This document shows positions 23,353 through 31,673 of a DNA stretch of 64,000 nucleotides, piece after piece. Source of the DNA: Burkholderia cepacia (GTDB lineage Bacteria; Pseudomonadota; Gammaproteobacteria; Burkholderiales; Burkholderiaceae). Position 1 is the first letter of the stretch, and each line of letters begins with the position of its first letter. The DNA is taken from assembly GCF_001718835.1 (NCBI RefSeq), contig NZ_CP013442.1, forward strand, positions 186,001 through 250,000, in the 5' to 3' direction. A model generated the notes under the pieces. That model saw only the letters and a list, made by a program, of their open reading frames with translations, had not been told where the DNA came from and searched no databases. The translations under genes and the position numbers were made by a program.

Positions 23353-24912
23353 ATGCGACTCGAAACGATGCAGCTTGCCGCCGCCCGCGTCGCGCGCGAT
23401 GCGGGCCAGATCCCGGTGGGCGTGGTGGACGCCGATGAAGCAGGGTGGCTCGAGATTGCGCGGACGGCGCGAGCGGAGCGCAACCGGCTCGTTGCGATGT
23501 GGGGCGGCGAAGCCGTCGAGGGCGCGTTTGCGGTGAACGCCGCGTACGAATGCGACGACGGCATCCTGTGGGCGCGCATCGCAATCGGGCGCAAGCCCGA
23601 TGCCGGCGGTGACTATCCCGATCTCGTTCCGATGTTTCCGTGCGCGGCCCGCATGCAGCGGGCGATCTTCGACCTGACCGGCCTGCGGGCCCGCGGCGCC
23701 GAGGATACGCGGCCGTGGCTCAATCACGGCAACTGGCCCGCGGATTATTTCCCGCTGCAAAAGCAGGCGACGGGCGTCGAGGCATTCGAGTCGAGCGAGG
23801 CGGATTACGCGTTCGTGCAGGTTGCGGGCGACGGCGTGCACGAGATTGCCGTCGGGCCGATCCATGCCGGCATCATCGAGCCGGGGCATTTCCGGTTCTC
23901 CGTCGTCGGCGAGAAGGTGCTGCGCCTTGAAGAGCGTCTCGGCTACGTCCATCGCGGCGTCGAGCGGCTCTTCGAGCGCACCCCGGCGTCGCGCGGTCAG
24001 CGGGTGGCCGCCAGGATTGCGGGCGATTCGACCGTCGCGTTCTCGTGGGCCTATTGCATGGCGCTCGAACAGGCGTGTGGCGTGACGCTGTCGAAGCGCG
24101 CGCTCCGTTTGCGTGCGCTTCTGCTGGAACGCGAGCGCGTTGCCAACCACCTCGGCGACCTCGGCGCGCTCGGCAACGATGCGGGGTTCGGGTTCGGGCT
24201 TGCCCAGTTCTCGCGGCTCAAGGAGGACTGGATACGGGAGAACGCTCGCACCTTCGGGCATCGATATCTGATGGACCGGATCGTGCCGGGAGGCGTGGCG
24301 GTCGATGTTCGCGCCGAGGACGCGGCGGTGCTGGCGGCGCAGTGCGAACGCATCGAACGCGACGTCCACGTGATGCGAAAAATCTACGACGACCAGTCCG
24401 GATTGCAGGATCGATTTCTCGGCACGGGGCGACTGGACAGCACGGTCGTCGAGCATTTCGGCGTGCGCGGCATGGCGGCCCGCGCCAGCGGGCAGACGTT
24501 CGACGTGCGCGCGAACCTGCGGCCGGCGCCGTACGACGACTTCGCGGTCGTTGCGGCCAGCGACGCGCGCGGTGACGTCGCCGCGCGCGTCGCGGTGCGT
24601 TTCGCCGAGATCGATGAATCGCTGCGCGTGATTCGCGCGCTGCTGGCCGATCTTCCCGAGGGCTCGCCTGCCGTCGACATGACGCCCGCGGCGGCGCCTG
24701 CCCGAGGCGTGGGCTGGGTGGAAGGCTGGCGCGGCGACGTGTTCGTCGCGCTCGAGCTCGCACCGGGCGACGTGATCGCACGATGCCATTGCCACGATCC
24801 GTCCTGGCAGAACTGGCCGGCGCTCGAGCATGCGATCATCGGCAACATCGTTCCCGATTTCCCGCTGATCAACAAATCGTTCAACCTGAACTACGCGGGG
24901 CACGATCTCTGA
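23353..24912 (+). CDS. hyfG: Ehr large subunit: HyfG/NuoCD-like protein lacking all NiFe ligands
   Basis: 519 residues with a NuoC-like N-terminal part (to about 170) fused to a NuoD/hydrogenase-large-subunit domain. In group 4 hydrogenases the NiFe site uses RICGIC and DPCxxC. Here the first motif reads R221-I-A-G-D-S226 and the second D482-P-S-W-Q-N487, so all four ligand cysteines are replaced (A223, S226, S484, N487). GYVHRGVERLFE and NHLGDLGALGNDAGF keep the overall family pattern. It therefore cannot bind NiFe and is better called an energy-converting-hydrogenase-related (Ehr) subunit. No hyp maturation genes are nearby. It overlaps the next gene by ATGA. Its substrate, possibly a quinone, is unknown. 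Confidence 0.85.
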   Translation: MRLETMQLAAARVARDAGQIPVGVVDADEAGWLEIARTARAERNRLVAMWGGEAVEGAFAVNAAYECDDGILWARIAIGRKPDAGGDYPDLVPMFPCAARMQRAIFDLTGLRARGAEDTRPWLNHGNWPADYFPLQKQATGVEAFESSEADYAFVQVAGDGVHEIAVGPIHAGIIEPGHFRFSVVGEKVLRLEERLGYVHRGVERLFERTPASRGQRVAARIAGDSTVAFSWAYCMALEQACGVTLSKRALRLRALLLERERVANHLGDLGALGNDAGFGFGLAQFSRLKEDWIRENARTFGHRYLMDRIVPGGVAVDVRAEDAAVLAAQCERIERDVHVMRKIYDDQSGLQDRFLGTGRLDSTVVEHFGVRGMAARASGQTFDVRANLRPAPYDDFAVVAASDARGDVAARVAVRFAEIDESLRVIRALLADLPEGSPAVDMTPAAAPARGVGWVEGWRGDVFVALELAPGDVIARCHCHDPSWQNWPALEHAIIGNIVPDFPLINKSFNLNYAGHDL

Positions 24913-25421
24913 TGTGGCAGCTCATCCGGCAATTCGCGCGCACCGATTTTCCCGACGAACCCGTGCCGGCGGCGGAAGACGCATGGCGACACGACGCGCA
25001 GCAGATTCGCCAGCAGATTCTCGATCTGCTCGGGCGCGCGCTGTGCATCCGGCAGATCGACGCGGGCTCGTGCAACGGCTGCGAGCTGGAGATCCACGCG
25101 CTGAACAATCCCGTCTACAACATCGAGGGACTCGGGATCAAGTTCGTCGCCAGCCCCCGGCATGCCGACCTGCTGCTCGTGACCGGGCCCGTGACGCTGA
25201 ACATGCGTGCGGCCGTGCTCGCCGCGTATGATGCGACACCCAGCCCGAAACTCGTGGTGGCCGCGGGCGAATGCGCGTGCACGGGCGGCATTTTCGCCGA
25301 CAGTTATGCGGTGTGCGGCCCGGTCTCGTCGATCCTGCCGGTCGACGTGACGATTCCCGGGTGTCCGCCGCCGCCGGTCGACTTGCTGCGAGGCATCCTG
25401 GCAGCGTGCCGGTCTCGCTGA
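24912..25421 (+). CDS. hyfI: Ehr small subunit: HyfI/NuoB-like iron-sulfur protein
   Basis: 169 residues. The four cysteines that hold the proximal [4Fe-4S] cluster (N2 in complex I) are present: C54 and C57 in GSCNGCELE, C121 in GECACTGG and C151 in PGCPPPP. The internal ATG at 24912 overlaps the large-subunit stop and was chosen for that reason; the frame is open further upstream inside hyfG. With the cluster kept but the NiFe site of the partner lost, electron transfer is still possible. No 2[4Fe-4S] HyfH-type subunit is encoded, so the electron donor must come from elsewhere. Confidence 0.88.
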   Translation: MWQLIRQFARTDFPDEPVPAAEDAWRHDAQQIRQQILDLLGRALCIRQIDAGSCNGCELEIHALNNPVYNIEGLGIKFVASPRHADLLLVTGPVTLNMRAAVLAAYDATPSPKLVVAAGECACTGGIFADSYAVCGPVSSILPVDVTIPGCPPPPVDLLRGILAACRSR

Positions 25422-25504
25422 GCCCGACGGCGATTTCCGCTGAAGGCCCAAGCTTCACCAACTTCGATACGACCCTTGTTCGCATTGACTCAAGTTTTCG
25501 CCGC

Positions 25505-25849
25505 ATGACTCCGCTCAAATTCATTCTTCGCTATACCGCCATCCCGTTCACCGCCATCGTGGCGGTCGTCATCTGGGCTGCCATGCCGTCCTCGAAGGAA
25601 ATCGATGCGAGGCAGTATGCGGCGCTGTCACGCGCGTACCAGAGCTTTCCTTCGGCATTCCGGCACGAGATCGCGAATGCGATGGAACACGGCCGGATCA
25701 GCGACTGGCAGTACCAGACGCTCGTGCGCGACTCGCTGGCCAACGGCGTCGCATTGGACTGGCCGGCGACGGGCGTGAGCGACGTCGCTGCCGAACGGCG
25801 CAAGCTGGCCGCATTGATTGAAACCGATTCTGATCTCGCAGGGCATTAA
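25505..25849 (+). CDS. small single-span membrane protein, unknown function
   Basis: 114 residues: MTPLKFILRYTAIP then a hydrophobic segment FTAIVAVVIWAAMP (about residues 15-28) acting as a membrane anchor or uncleaved signal. A polar domain follows with SSKEIDARQYAALSRAYQSFP and YQTLVRDSLANGVALDWP. No cysteines or catalytic motif. The ribosome site is weak; the ATG at 25505 is preferred because the upstream extension would begin within hyfI. The next gene starts two bases after its stop, so they are coupled. Not recognised. Confidence 0.55.
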   Translation: MTPLKFILRYTAIPFTAIVAVVIWAAMPSSKEIDARQYAALSRAYQSFPSAFRHEIANAMEHGRISDWQYQTLVRDSLANGVALDWPATGVSDVAAERRKLAALIETDSDLAGH

Positions 25850-25851
25850 AG

Positions 25852-26064
25852 ATGAAGACGTTACTGGTTGCTGTCGCATTCATTTTGATTATCGGCAGCC
25901 TGATTTCCGCGCTGTACTACATGAATCGCGATCGGGGAACGACCAAGCGAATGGCGTGGGCGCTCGCGGCGCGTGTGGGGTTGTCGATCACGCTGTTTCT
26001 GGCGCTCCTTCTCGCATACTGGCTCGGCTGGATCGAGCCGACCGGGCTGCCTATCGGGCGGTAG
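25852..26064 (+). CDS. DUF2909-type twin-transmembrane protein
   Basis: 70 residues with two membrane spans (VAVAFILIIGSLISALYYM and SITLFLALLLAYWLGWI) separated by a short basic loop NRDRGTTKRM. The pattern and the end EPTGLPIGR match DUF2909, small inner-membrane proteins often found near cytochrome oxidase assembly genes in betaproteobacteria. No such genes are here. It follows the previous gene by two bases. Confidence 0.75.
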   Translation: MKTLLVAVAFILIIGSLISALYYMNRDRGTTKRMAWALAARVGLSITLFLALLLAYWLGWIEPTGLPIGR

Positions 26065-26190
26065 GAGAGTGGGGCCTGTCGATCACCCGCCGAAGCGAGG
26101 CCCGTCGCATCGAATCCGCTACCTTCGCTTATGCGGGTTGTGCGGCAAAAAGTTCGCCTGTCTCGGGCTGCGCGTACGAGAAAGAACGTA

Positions 26191-26220
26191 GAAGAAAACG
26201 TCGTGACTGTCGCCACGACG
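26191..26220 (-). terminator. intrinsic terminator of the hydrolase gene
   Basis: On the minus strand, CGTCGTG (26220-26214) pairs with CACGACG (26205-26199) around an eight-base loop and is followed by TTTTCTTC (26198-26191). It lies 28 bases after the stop of the gene at 26248-27447. Confidence 0.6.
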
Positions 26221-26247
26221 CTCGAAGCAGTCCTGCCCGTCGTGCGC

Positions 26248-27447
26248 TTACAGGAACATCCATTTCACCCAGCTGGCGCTTGCGCCGTCGTTGGCGCCCG
26301 GGTACCCCGACCCTAGCGGGGGAACGCCCGCGACCTGTTCAAGGTAATAGCGGTTCAGCGGATTGGACCCGGAGATCGAGGAAACCCGGCGGGCGCCGAA
26401 ACCCAGTGGTCCCAGGCTGGTTCGCGTGCCGGCATTTCTCATCGCGTCGAACAGCGCGTGGTCGGCGTGGATCTTCTGCTGCAGCGACGCGGTGCTGTCG
26501 GCGACGGCGTCGGATGTCGCGAACGCCGTTCCCCATCGACTCAAATAGCTCCGGGCCATTTTGTATACGAGCTTGGGCACCGGCGACACGCGTGCATCCA
26601 CGTTGGCGGGGATGTAATTCCCGTCGTTGGTGACATTGCCCGCGACCGTCCCGTGCCTGCCACGGCAAGCGTAGAGCTCGAACCCGTTCGGTTGCGGCGA
26701 CGTGCCGGGGAGCAGCGGATCGGTCAGCTGATGTTCGTCCGCGAGCGTCTTCCAGCTCCGGCCCGCCGAAACGTCGTCCGATTTCCCCATCATTGCGCCG
26801 TTGGGCCGCGGGACCAGTGCCATCAAGGTTCGATCGAACTCGTCCCACGCGTAGACGCCGACGTAATGCACGACGTTCGGAGGCAGCTGCGTCAGGACTC
26901 CGTACCACTCGCCGGGGCCGGGGACGGGATCGATCGCGAACAGGTTGATCGGAATGTCCTTGCGGCCATACGCATAAAGAAACCACGCGGCCATGATGCA
27001 CTCGACGGCGCCGCGGCTATGGCCAATGAAGTTGTACTGTTGCGCGCCGCTGCCGGCTGCGAGGTTGGCGGCGTGCAATGCGAGGGCTGCCGCGCTCCAT
27101 CCGATGCCCTGGGTCATTTTCGCTTGCTGGTCGCCGCCCGAGTAGCTTCGAACGTATTCCAGCAGGTCGGCTGACGCCTTCAACGGGCCGTCGAACACAA
27201 GCGGTTCGCTGTCGTTCCTCGGCAGCGCCCAGTCGTTTTCGCCGACGCCTCGCACGATCGCACTCGGCGCCTTGCTGGTCAGCGAACCGGAGATTTCCTT
27301 GTGAAGGCGCACCGGAATATAGCCGGTTTCGCCACAGTAGATTCGCTTGTCGCTATCGGGGCGCGTCACTTCTCCTTCGTCACGCGTGCAGGCCGTTCCG
27401 CTGAAGCAAACCGTATAGGTCTTTGAAGAGGGGATCGTGCTCATCAT
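26248..27447 (-). CDS. alpha/beta-hydrolase (lipase-like), possible secreted effector type
   Basis: 399 residues. The nucleophile elbow is GHSRGAVECIMAAW (GxSxG), preceded by a helix and the YNFI strand. LFAIDPVPGPGEW follows at the place where the catalytic Asp strand is expected; the His may be in YACRGRHGTVAG. There is no signal peptide or membrane segment. GHSRGA-type elbows and this length recall DUF2235/Tle-like lipase effectors of type VI secretion, but no immunity or VgrG gene is adjacent, so this is speculation. The ATG at 27447 has AAGGA upstream; two further in-frame ATGs follow closely. A terminator lies downstream. Confidence 0.65.
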   Translation of the reverse strand: MMSTIPSSKTYTVCFSGTACTRDEGEVTRPDSDKRIYCGETGYIPVRLHKEISGSLTSKAPSAIVRGVGENDWALPRNDSEPLVFDGPLKASADLLEYVRSYSGGDQQAKMTQGIGWSAAALALHAANLAAGSGAQQYNFIGHSRGAVECIMAAWFLYAYGRKDIPINLFAIDPVPGPGEWYGVLTQLPPNVVHYVGVYAWDEFDRTLMALVPRPNGAMMGKSDDVSAGRSWKTLADEHQLTDPLLPGTSPQPNGFELYACRGRHGTVAGNVTNDGNYIPANVDARVSPVPKLVYKMARSYLSRWGTAFATSDAVADSTASLQQKIHADHALFDAMRNAGTRTSLGPLGFGARRVSSISGSNPLNRYYLEQVAGVPPLGSGYPGANDGASASWVKWMFL

Positions 27448-27657
27448 TGCAGTCCTTGTCGATCGGTTGACACCGGCGAACCGTCAGGCTCGCCGATGAA
27501 CCAAAATTAGTCGCCGGACCGGATGAGCAAAATAGGACATCGGTTACGCGTGGCGTCGCGTGCCGTTCAACCCGTGCCGCGACGCCGCGCGGGTTACGCC
27601 GCCGGAGGCCGCCCTTGGGGGACCTGCGCGTGGCGCCGGGTGTCGGATGCCGAACGA

Positions 27658-29595
27658 TCAAGGCGTCCACCGGTACACGGTGATGCTGTTGCCTTTCACG
27701 TTGTTCTTCATCACCACGTACTCGCCGTTCGAGCGGCGGTATGCGCGGATGCTGTACATCGCATCGATCGCGCTGCTGGTATCCACGGTCGCGGGGCTCG
27801 CGTTGACCAGCGTCGTGTCGAGATTGCCGGTCGTCAGGTTGAATGCGTCGACGTTCGGCCACAGCGGCCCGCTGCTGCTGAACCAGTAGCCGACGAACAG
27901 ATGGTTGCCCGCCGCGTCGATCGATTTCGCGCCGGAAGCGGGAAGGGTGATCACCGGGTTGGGCGCGGTGGTGTTGCCCGCGCGCCAGCCGTGATACACC
28001 TCGATGCGCGTGCCGATCGACGTCCAGTCCGTGCTCCCGACGATGCCCTGGCCGAGAATCATCGTGTCGCTGTCCGCGAGATAGACGATGCGCGTGAGCG
28101 GCTGGATGCTGTCGGGCACGCGGGTCGCGACACCCGGCCCCCACGACGGCTTGCCGCTCGCGTCGAAGCCGGTCAGCGGGTAGTGATAGATGGAACCGGT
28201 CTTGTCGAGGCCGGCCCACACGCCGCCCTTGCTGTCGACGCTGAATCCGCTCGAGACGCGCAGGGTCGTATTGAACGCGGGGCCCGGGATCGAGCCGTCC
28301 GGAATCGCGACATAGCCGTTCGCCGCGTTGAAGTGGAAGAAGTAGAAGACCGGCGGGTTCTGGCCGGCCGCGACGAGAATCCGGTTCGCGCCCACCGACG
28401 TGAGCAGCCCGAAATGCTCGTCGCGCTGCGTGTCGTTCATGTCGATGCGCGGATCGGCCGGGTACGTGAACGGATCGACCGTGTTCGCGATGAACGTGCC
28501 GCCCGCGCTGCCGCCGTACACGTGCGTGCCGCCGTAGAACAGCGCGCCGTCCGTGACCGGGTCGGGCGCGGCGATGCCTTCGAAGTTCAGCGACTGCAGC
28601 GTCCACCGCAGGCTGCCGGTGCTGCTGTACGCATGAATGTCGGTCGCGCCGTTGCGGCCGAGATCCCAGCTGCCGCCCCATGGATTGTTGAGCACGTAGA
28701 GATTGCCGCCGGCGTCCTTGCCGATCCCGACGATGCGCGTGAAGCGCTGCGCACCGACCTGCCCCTTGATGCCCGTCGTCGTGTCGAGATAGCCGCCGCG
28801 CACGCCGAAGGTGCCGGCCAGCGTCGGCGTGCCGGCGACGTCGTAGCGCTTGATGTTCATGTCCGGGCCCTGGTCGCCCACCAGCAGCTGCTTCGACGAC
28901 GCGTCGAAATAGAGCGCCGATGGCCGCGAGTCGCCGGCCATCCGGATCGTGTTCAGCAGCGCACCGGCCGGGCTGAAGCCGACGATCGAGCCCGCGCGCT
29001 TCTGCGCGACCCACACGTTGCCGGCGCCATCAAGGGCGAGCGCGCCCGGGCCCGGCACGTTGATGTCCCGCTGCCACACGCCGTCGGTGGTGAACACGCG
29101 CACGCGATTGCCGTAGAAGTCGCTTGCATAGAGCAGCGAGCCGGCCGTCGCGAGCCCGGTGACGACGTCGATGCGCGGCTGGTTGGTGGCCGCGCTGACC
29201 TGAATGAAACGATCGCGGGCCTTGGTGATGCGGTTGTAGCGCCCCACCGCGCCGCTGCCGTACGACCTGTTGGCCTGCAGCGCCGCGAAGATCGAAGTCG
29301 CGTTGCCCGTGATCGCGCTGCCCTGGAACTCCGCGTGCGTGCCGATCGAGCCGACGCTCTTGCCGTCCTGGTAGATCGCGACACCGCCTTCGTCCTCGTC
29401 CCACATCGACGCCGTATAGATCACGCCTTCGGGCGCGACCCACATCGCACGCGCGACGTTGCCGACGTGGGCCGCCAGCGTGCCGTACGTGTTCGCCAGC
29501 CAGTCGGTGGTGTTTTGCGCAGCAGGACAGGCCGGCGCCATCGTCGCGATCGCGGCGGCGAGGAGCACGGCGTGAATTCGTTTTTTTTCGACCAT
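27658..29595 (-). CDS. secreted NHL/SMP-30-like beta-propeller protein
   Basis: 645 residues with a Sec signal peptide (hydrophobic VLLAAAIATMAPAC, cleavage near PAAQ). The body consists of repeated beta-propeller blades, for example ARAMWVAPEGVIYTASMWDE, LALDGAGNVWVAQKRAG and SKGGVWAGLDKTGSIYHYP, each in the NHL-type pattern (G-x-V-W/Y-V/A). The C terminus has KGNSITVYRW. No enzymatic motif is visible. A large periplasmic or extracellular propeller for ligand binding or lactonase-type activity is plausible. The ATG at 29595 has GGAG upstream. It stands alone, divergent from a porin remnant. Confidence 0.7.
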   Translation of the reverse strand: MVEKKRIHAVLLAAAIATMAPACPAAQNTTDWLANTYGTLAAHVGNVARAMWVAPEGVIYTASMWDEDEGGVAIYQDGKSVGSIGTHAEFQGSAITGNATSIFAALQANRSYGSGAVGRYNRITKARDRFIQVSAATNQPRIDVVTGLATAGSLLYASDFYGNRVRVFTTDGVWQRDINVPGPGALALDGAGNVWVAQKRAGSIVGFSPAGALLNTIRMAGDSRPSALYFDASSKQLLVGDQGPDMNIKRYDVAGTPTLAGTFGVRGGYLDTTTGIKGQVGAQRFTRIVGIGKDAGGNLYVLNNPWGGSWDLGRNGATDIHAYSSTGSLRWTLQSLNFEGIAAPDPVTDGALFYGGTHVYGGSAGGTFIANTVDPFTYPADPRIDMNDTQRDEHFGLLTSVGANRILVAAGQNPPVFYFFHFNAANGYVAIPDGSIPGPAFNTTLRVSSGFSVDSKGGVWAGLDKTGSIYHYPLTGFDASGKPSWGPGVATRVPDSIQPLTRIVYLADSDTMILGQGIVGSTDWTSIGTRIEVYHGWRAGNTTAPNPVITLPASGAKSIDAAGNHLFVGYWFSSSGPLWPNVDAFNLTTGNLDTTLVNASPATVDTSSAIDAMYSIRAYRRSNGEYVVMKNNVKGNSITVYRWTP

Positions 29596-29693
29596 GGGGA
29601 GGCTCTCCTGAAGGTGGCAACCAGTATCACGTATGAAGATAGGCAGGCCATTGCGCATTGACAAGCGCGCGCCCGTCGCCGCTGCCGCTGCAC

Positions 29694-30187
29694 TGTTAAA
29701 CGGCTTCGAACTCGGCGACGGAAGACTGCACGCGGCGAACACGCTGTTCAGCCGGCAGGCGTACGTGGGGCTGTCGCGCAACCGCTACGGCACGCTGACC
29801 TTCGGCAACCAGTACGCGCCGCTGTACGACACGATGGGCGACACCTTCGACCCGCTGACCGTCGGCAACTACTGGCAGGACAGCTGGACGTACAACGGCA
29901 TCGGCAACTTCCTGACGGTGCCGAACTCCGTCAAGTACCAGTTCTCGTACAACGGCTTCAGCGTCGACGCGATCTACGGCTTCGGCAATCACGCCGGCGC
30001 AATGGGCCTCGACAGCACGTACGGCGTGGAGCTGACCTATGCGCACGGTCCGGCGTCGATCAACACGGGCTTCCACCAGACCTCGGTGTCGTCGTTGAAC
30101 GGCAATTCGGTCAACGGCGCGAAGGTGAACTTTGTGCACGTGAGCGGTGCGTATCAGGTCACCCCGGCCGTGTTGCCGCAGCGGTAA
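29694..30187 (+). pseudogene. remnant of an OmpC-type porin gene (truncated at both ends)
   Basis: The translated stretch contains segments characteristic of Burkholderia general porins: FSRQAYVGLSRNRYGTLTFG followed by NQYAPLYDTMGD, then VPNSVKYQFSYNGFS and GVELTYAHGPASI. A full porin is 350-400 residues with a signal peptide; here only about 160 residues of the N-terminal/central barrel survive. There is no signal sequence at the front (it begins within unrelated sequence near 29633) and a stop comes after TPAVLPQR. It is therefore a dead fragment, presumably left by a deletion or recombination event next to the propeller gene. Confidence 0.75.
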
Positions 30188-30438
30188 GAATTTCCGGAAC
30201 GATCCGACACGCTGCAACGACGGCGCGCGGCGAGCGCGCAGAGCCGTGCGCCCCAGGCGCACCCGGCATGGCAAATCTGCTCACCGCGATCGAGCGGCTT
30301 GGGCATCGACGGCCAGAGCGGCATTGCATAGATTCCCAAGGTTGGTGCGCTTATCCGCGCGCCACGCCACGCGCGCGCCGGCAACCGGTCGCGCGTTCCC
30401 AAACAGCGTGAGACACAATCGAGCGTGGAGACGACACG

Positions 30439-31671
30439 ATGAGCCTGTCAGAGCCATTGCGTCTGCATGTGCCGGAGCCCACCGGGCGCCCGGGCTGCAA
30501 GACGGACTTTTCCTATCTGCATCTATCGCCGGCCGGTGCGGTGCGCCGCCCGCCGATCGACGTAGCCGCGGCGGACACCGCCGATCTCGCCCGCAGCCTC
30601 GTGCGCGTGCTCGACGACAGCGGCAAGGCCGTCGGCCCGTGGGCACCGGATCTCGACGATGCGCGGCTGATCGCCGGCCTGCGCGCGATGCTCAAGACCC
30701 GCATTTTCGACGCGCGCATGATGATCGCGCAGCGCCAGAAGAAAATCTCCTTCTACATGTTGAGCCTCGGCGAAGAGGCGATCGGCACCGCGCATGCGAT
30801 GGCGCTGCGCGACGGCGACATGTGCTTCCCGACCTACCGCCAGCAGAGCATCCTGATCGCGCGCGACGTGCCGCTCGAGCGCATGATCTGCCAGCTGATG
30901 TCGAACGAAGGCGACCCGCTCAAGGGCCGCCAGCTCCCCGTGATGTACTCGGACCGCGACGCGGGCTTCTTCTCCATTTCCGGCAACCTCGCGACGCAGT
31001 TCATCCAGGCGGTCGGCTGGGCGATGGCGTCGGCGATCAAGGGCGACACGAAGATCGCGTCCGCATGGATCGGCGATGGCGCGACGGCCGAATCCGACTT
31101 CCACACCGCGCTCACGTTCGCGCACGTGTACCGTGCGCCGGTCGTGCTGAACGTCGTCAACAACCAGTGGGCGATCTCGACGTTCCAGGCGATCGCGGGC
31201 GGCGAGGGCACGACGTTCGCGGGGCGCGGCGTCGGCTGCGGGATCGCGTCGCTGCGCGTCGACGGCAACGACTTCCTCGCGATCTACGCGGCGTCGAGCT
31301 GGGCGGCCGAACGCGCGCGCCGCAATCTCGGCCCGACGCTGATCGAGTGGGTGACCTACCGCGCGGGCGCGCATTCGACGTCGGACGATCCGACCAAGTA
31401 CCGGCCGAGCGACGACTGGTCCCATTTCCCGCTCGGCGATCCCGTCGAACGCTTCAAGCGTCACCTGATCGTCAAGGGCATCTGGTCGGACAGCGCGCAC
31501 GAAGCGCTGACGGCCGAGCTCGAGGTCGAGGTGATCGCCGCGCAGAAGGAAGCGGAAAAATTCGGCACGCTGGCCGACGACCGGATTCCGTCGCCGGCCT
31601 CGATGTTCGACGACGTGTACAAGGAGCTGCCCGCGCACCTGCGCCGTCAGCGCCAGGAACTGGGAGCATGA
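30439..31671 (+). CDS. bkdA1: branched-chain 2-oxo-acid dehydrogenase E1 alpha subunit
   Basis: 410 residues. Thiamine-diphosphate binding is shown by GDGATAESDFH (from G212) ending in the VVNNQWAIST element. EEAIGTAHAMALRDGD and FPTYRQQSILIARD match the BCKDH E1 alpha pattern of the Pseudomonas/Burkholderia type. With E1 beta it decarboxylates 2-oxo acids from Val, Leu and Ile. It starts after a GGAG site, the first gene of a four-gene operon encoding the whole complex. The stop is two bases before the E1 beta start. No BkdR-type regulator is in the window. Confidence 0.95.
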   Translation: MSLSEPLRLHVPEPTGRPGCKTDFSYLHLSPAGAVRRPPIDVAAADTADLARSLVRVLDDSGKAVGPWAPDLDDARLIAGLRAMLKTRIFDARMMIAQRQKKISFYMLSLGEEAIGTAHAMALRDGDMCFPTYRQQSILIARDVPLERMICQLMSNEGDPLKGRQLPVMYSDRDAGFFSISGNLATQFIQAVGWAMASAIKGDTKIASAWIGDGATAESDFHTALTFAHVYRAPVVLNVVNNQWAISTFQAIAGGEGTTFAGRGVGCGIASLRVDGNDFLAIYAASSWAAERARRNLGPTLIEWVTYRAGAHSTSDDPTKYRPSDDWSHFPLGDPVERFKRHLIVKGIWSDSAHEALTAELEVEVIAAQKEAEKFGTLADDRIPSPASMFDDVYKELPAHLRRQRQELGA

Positions 31672-31673
31672 TC

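Noticed and set aside
21880..24903. A roughly 1000-residue minus-strand open frame across hyfF and hyfG
   Set aside because: Composition (Arg, Gln, His, Glu repeats) is typical of a mirror frame of high-GC codons; both plus-strand genes have clear family motifs.
18283..25421. Calling the operon a functional [NiFe] hydrogenase-4
   Set aside because: All four ligand cysteines are missing from the large subunit and no maturation or ferredoxin-subunit gene is present.
27523..29661. A 712-residue plus-strand open frame opposite the propeller gene
   Set aside because: Arg/Ala/Val/Asp-rich shadow without motifs; the minus-strand frame has a signal peptide and blade repeats.
31668..31670. An ATG six bases before the chosen E1 beta start
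   Set aside because: It would place the GGGAG site one base from the start; the next ATG has seven-base spacing.
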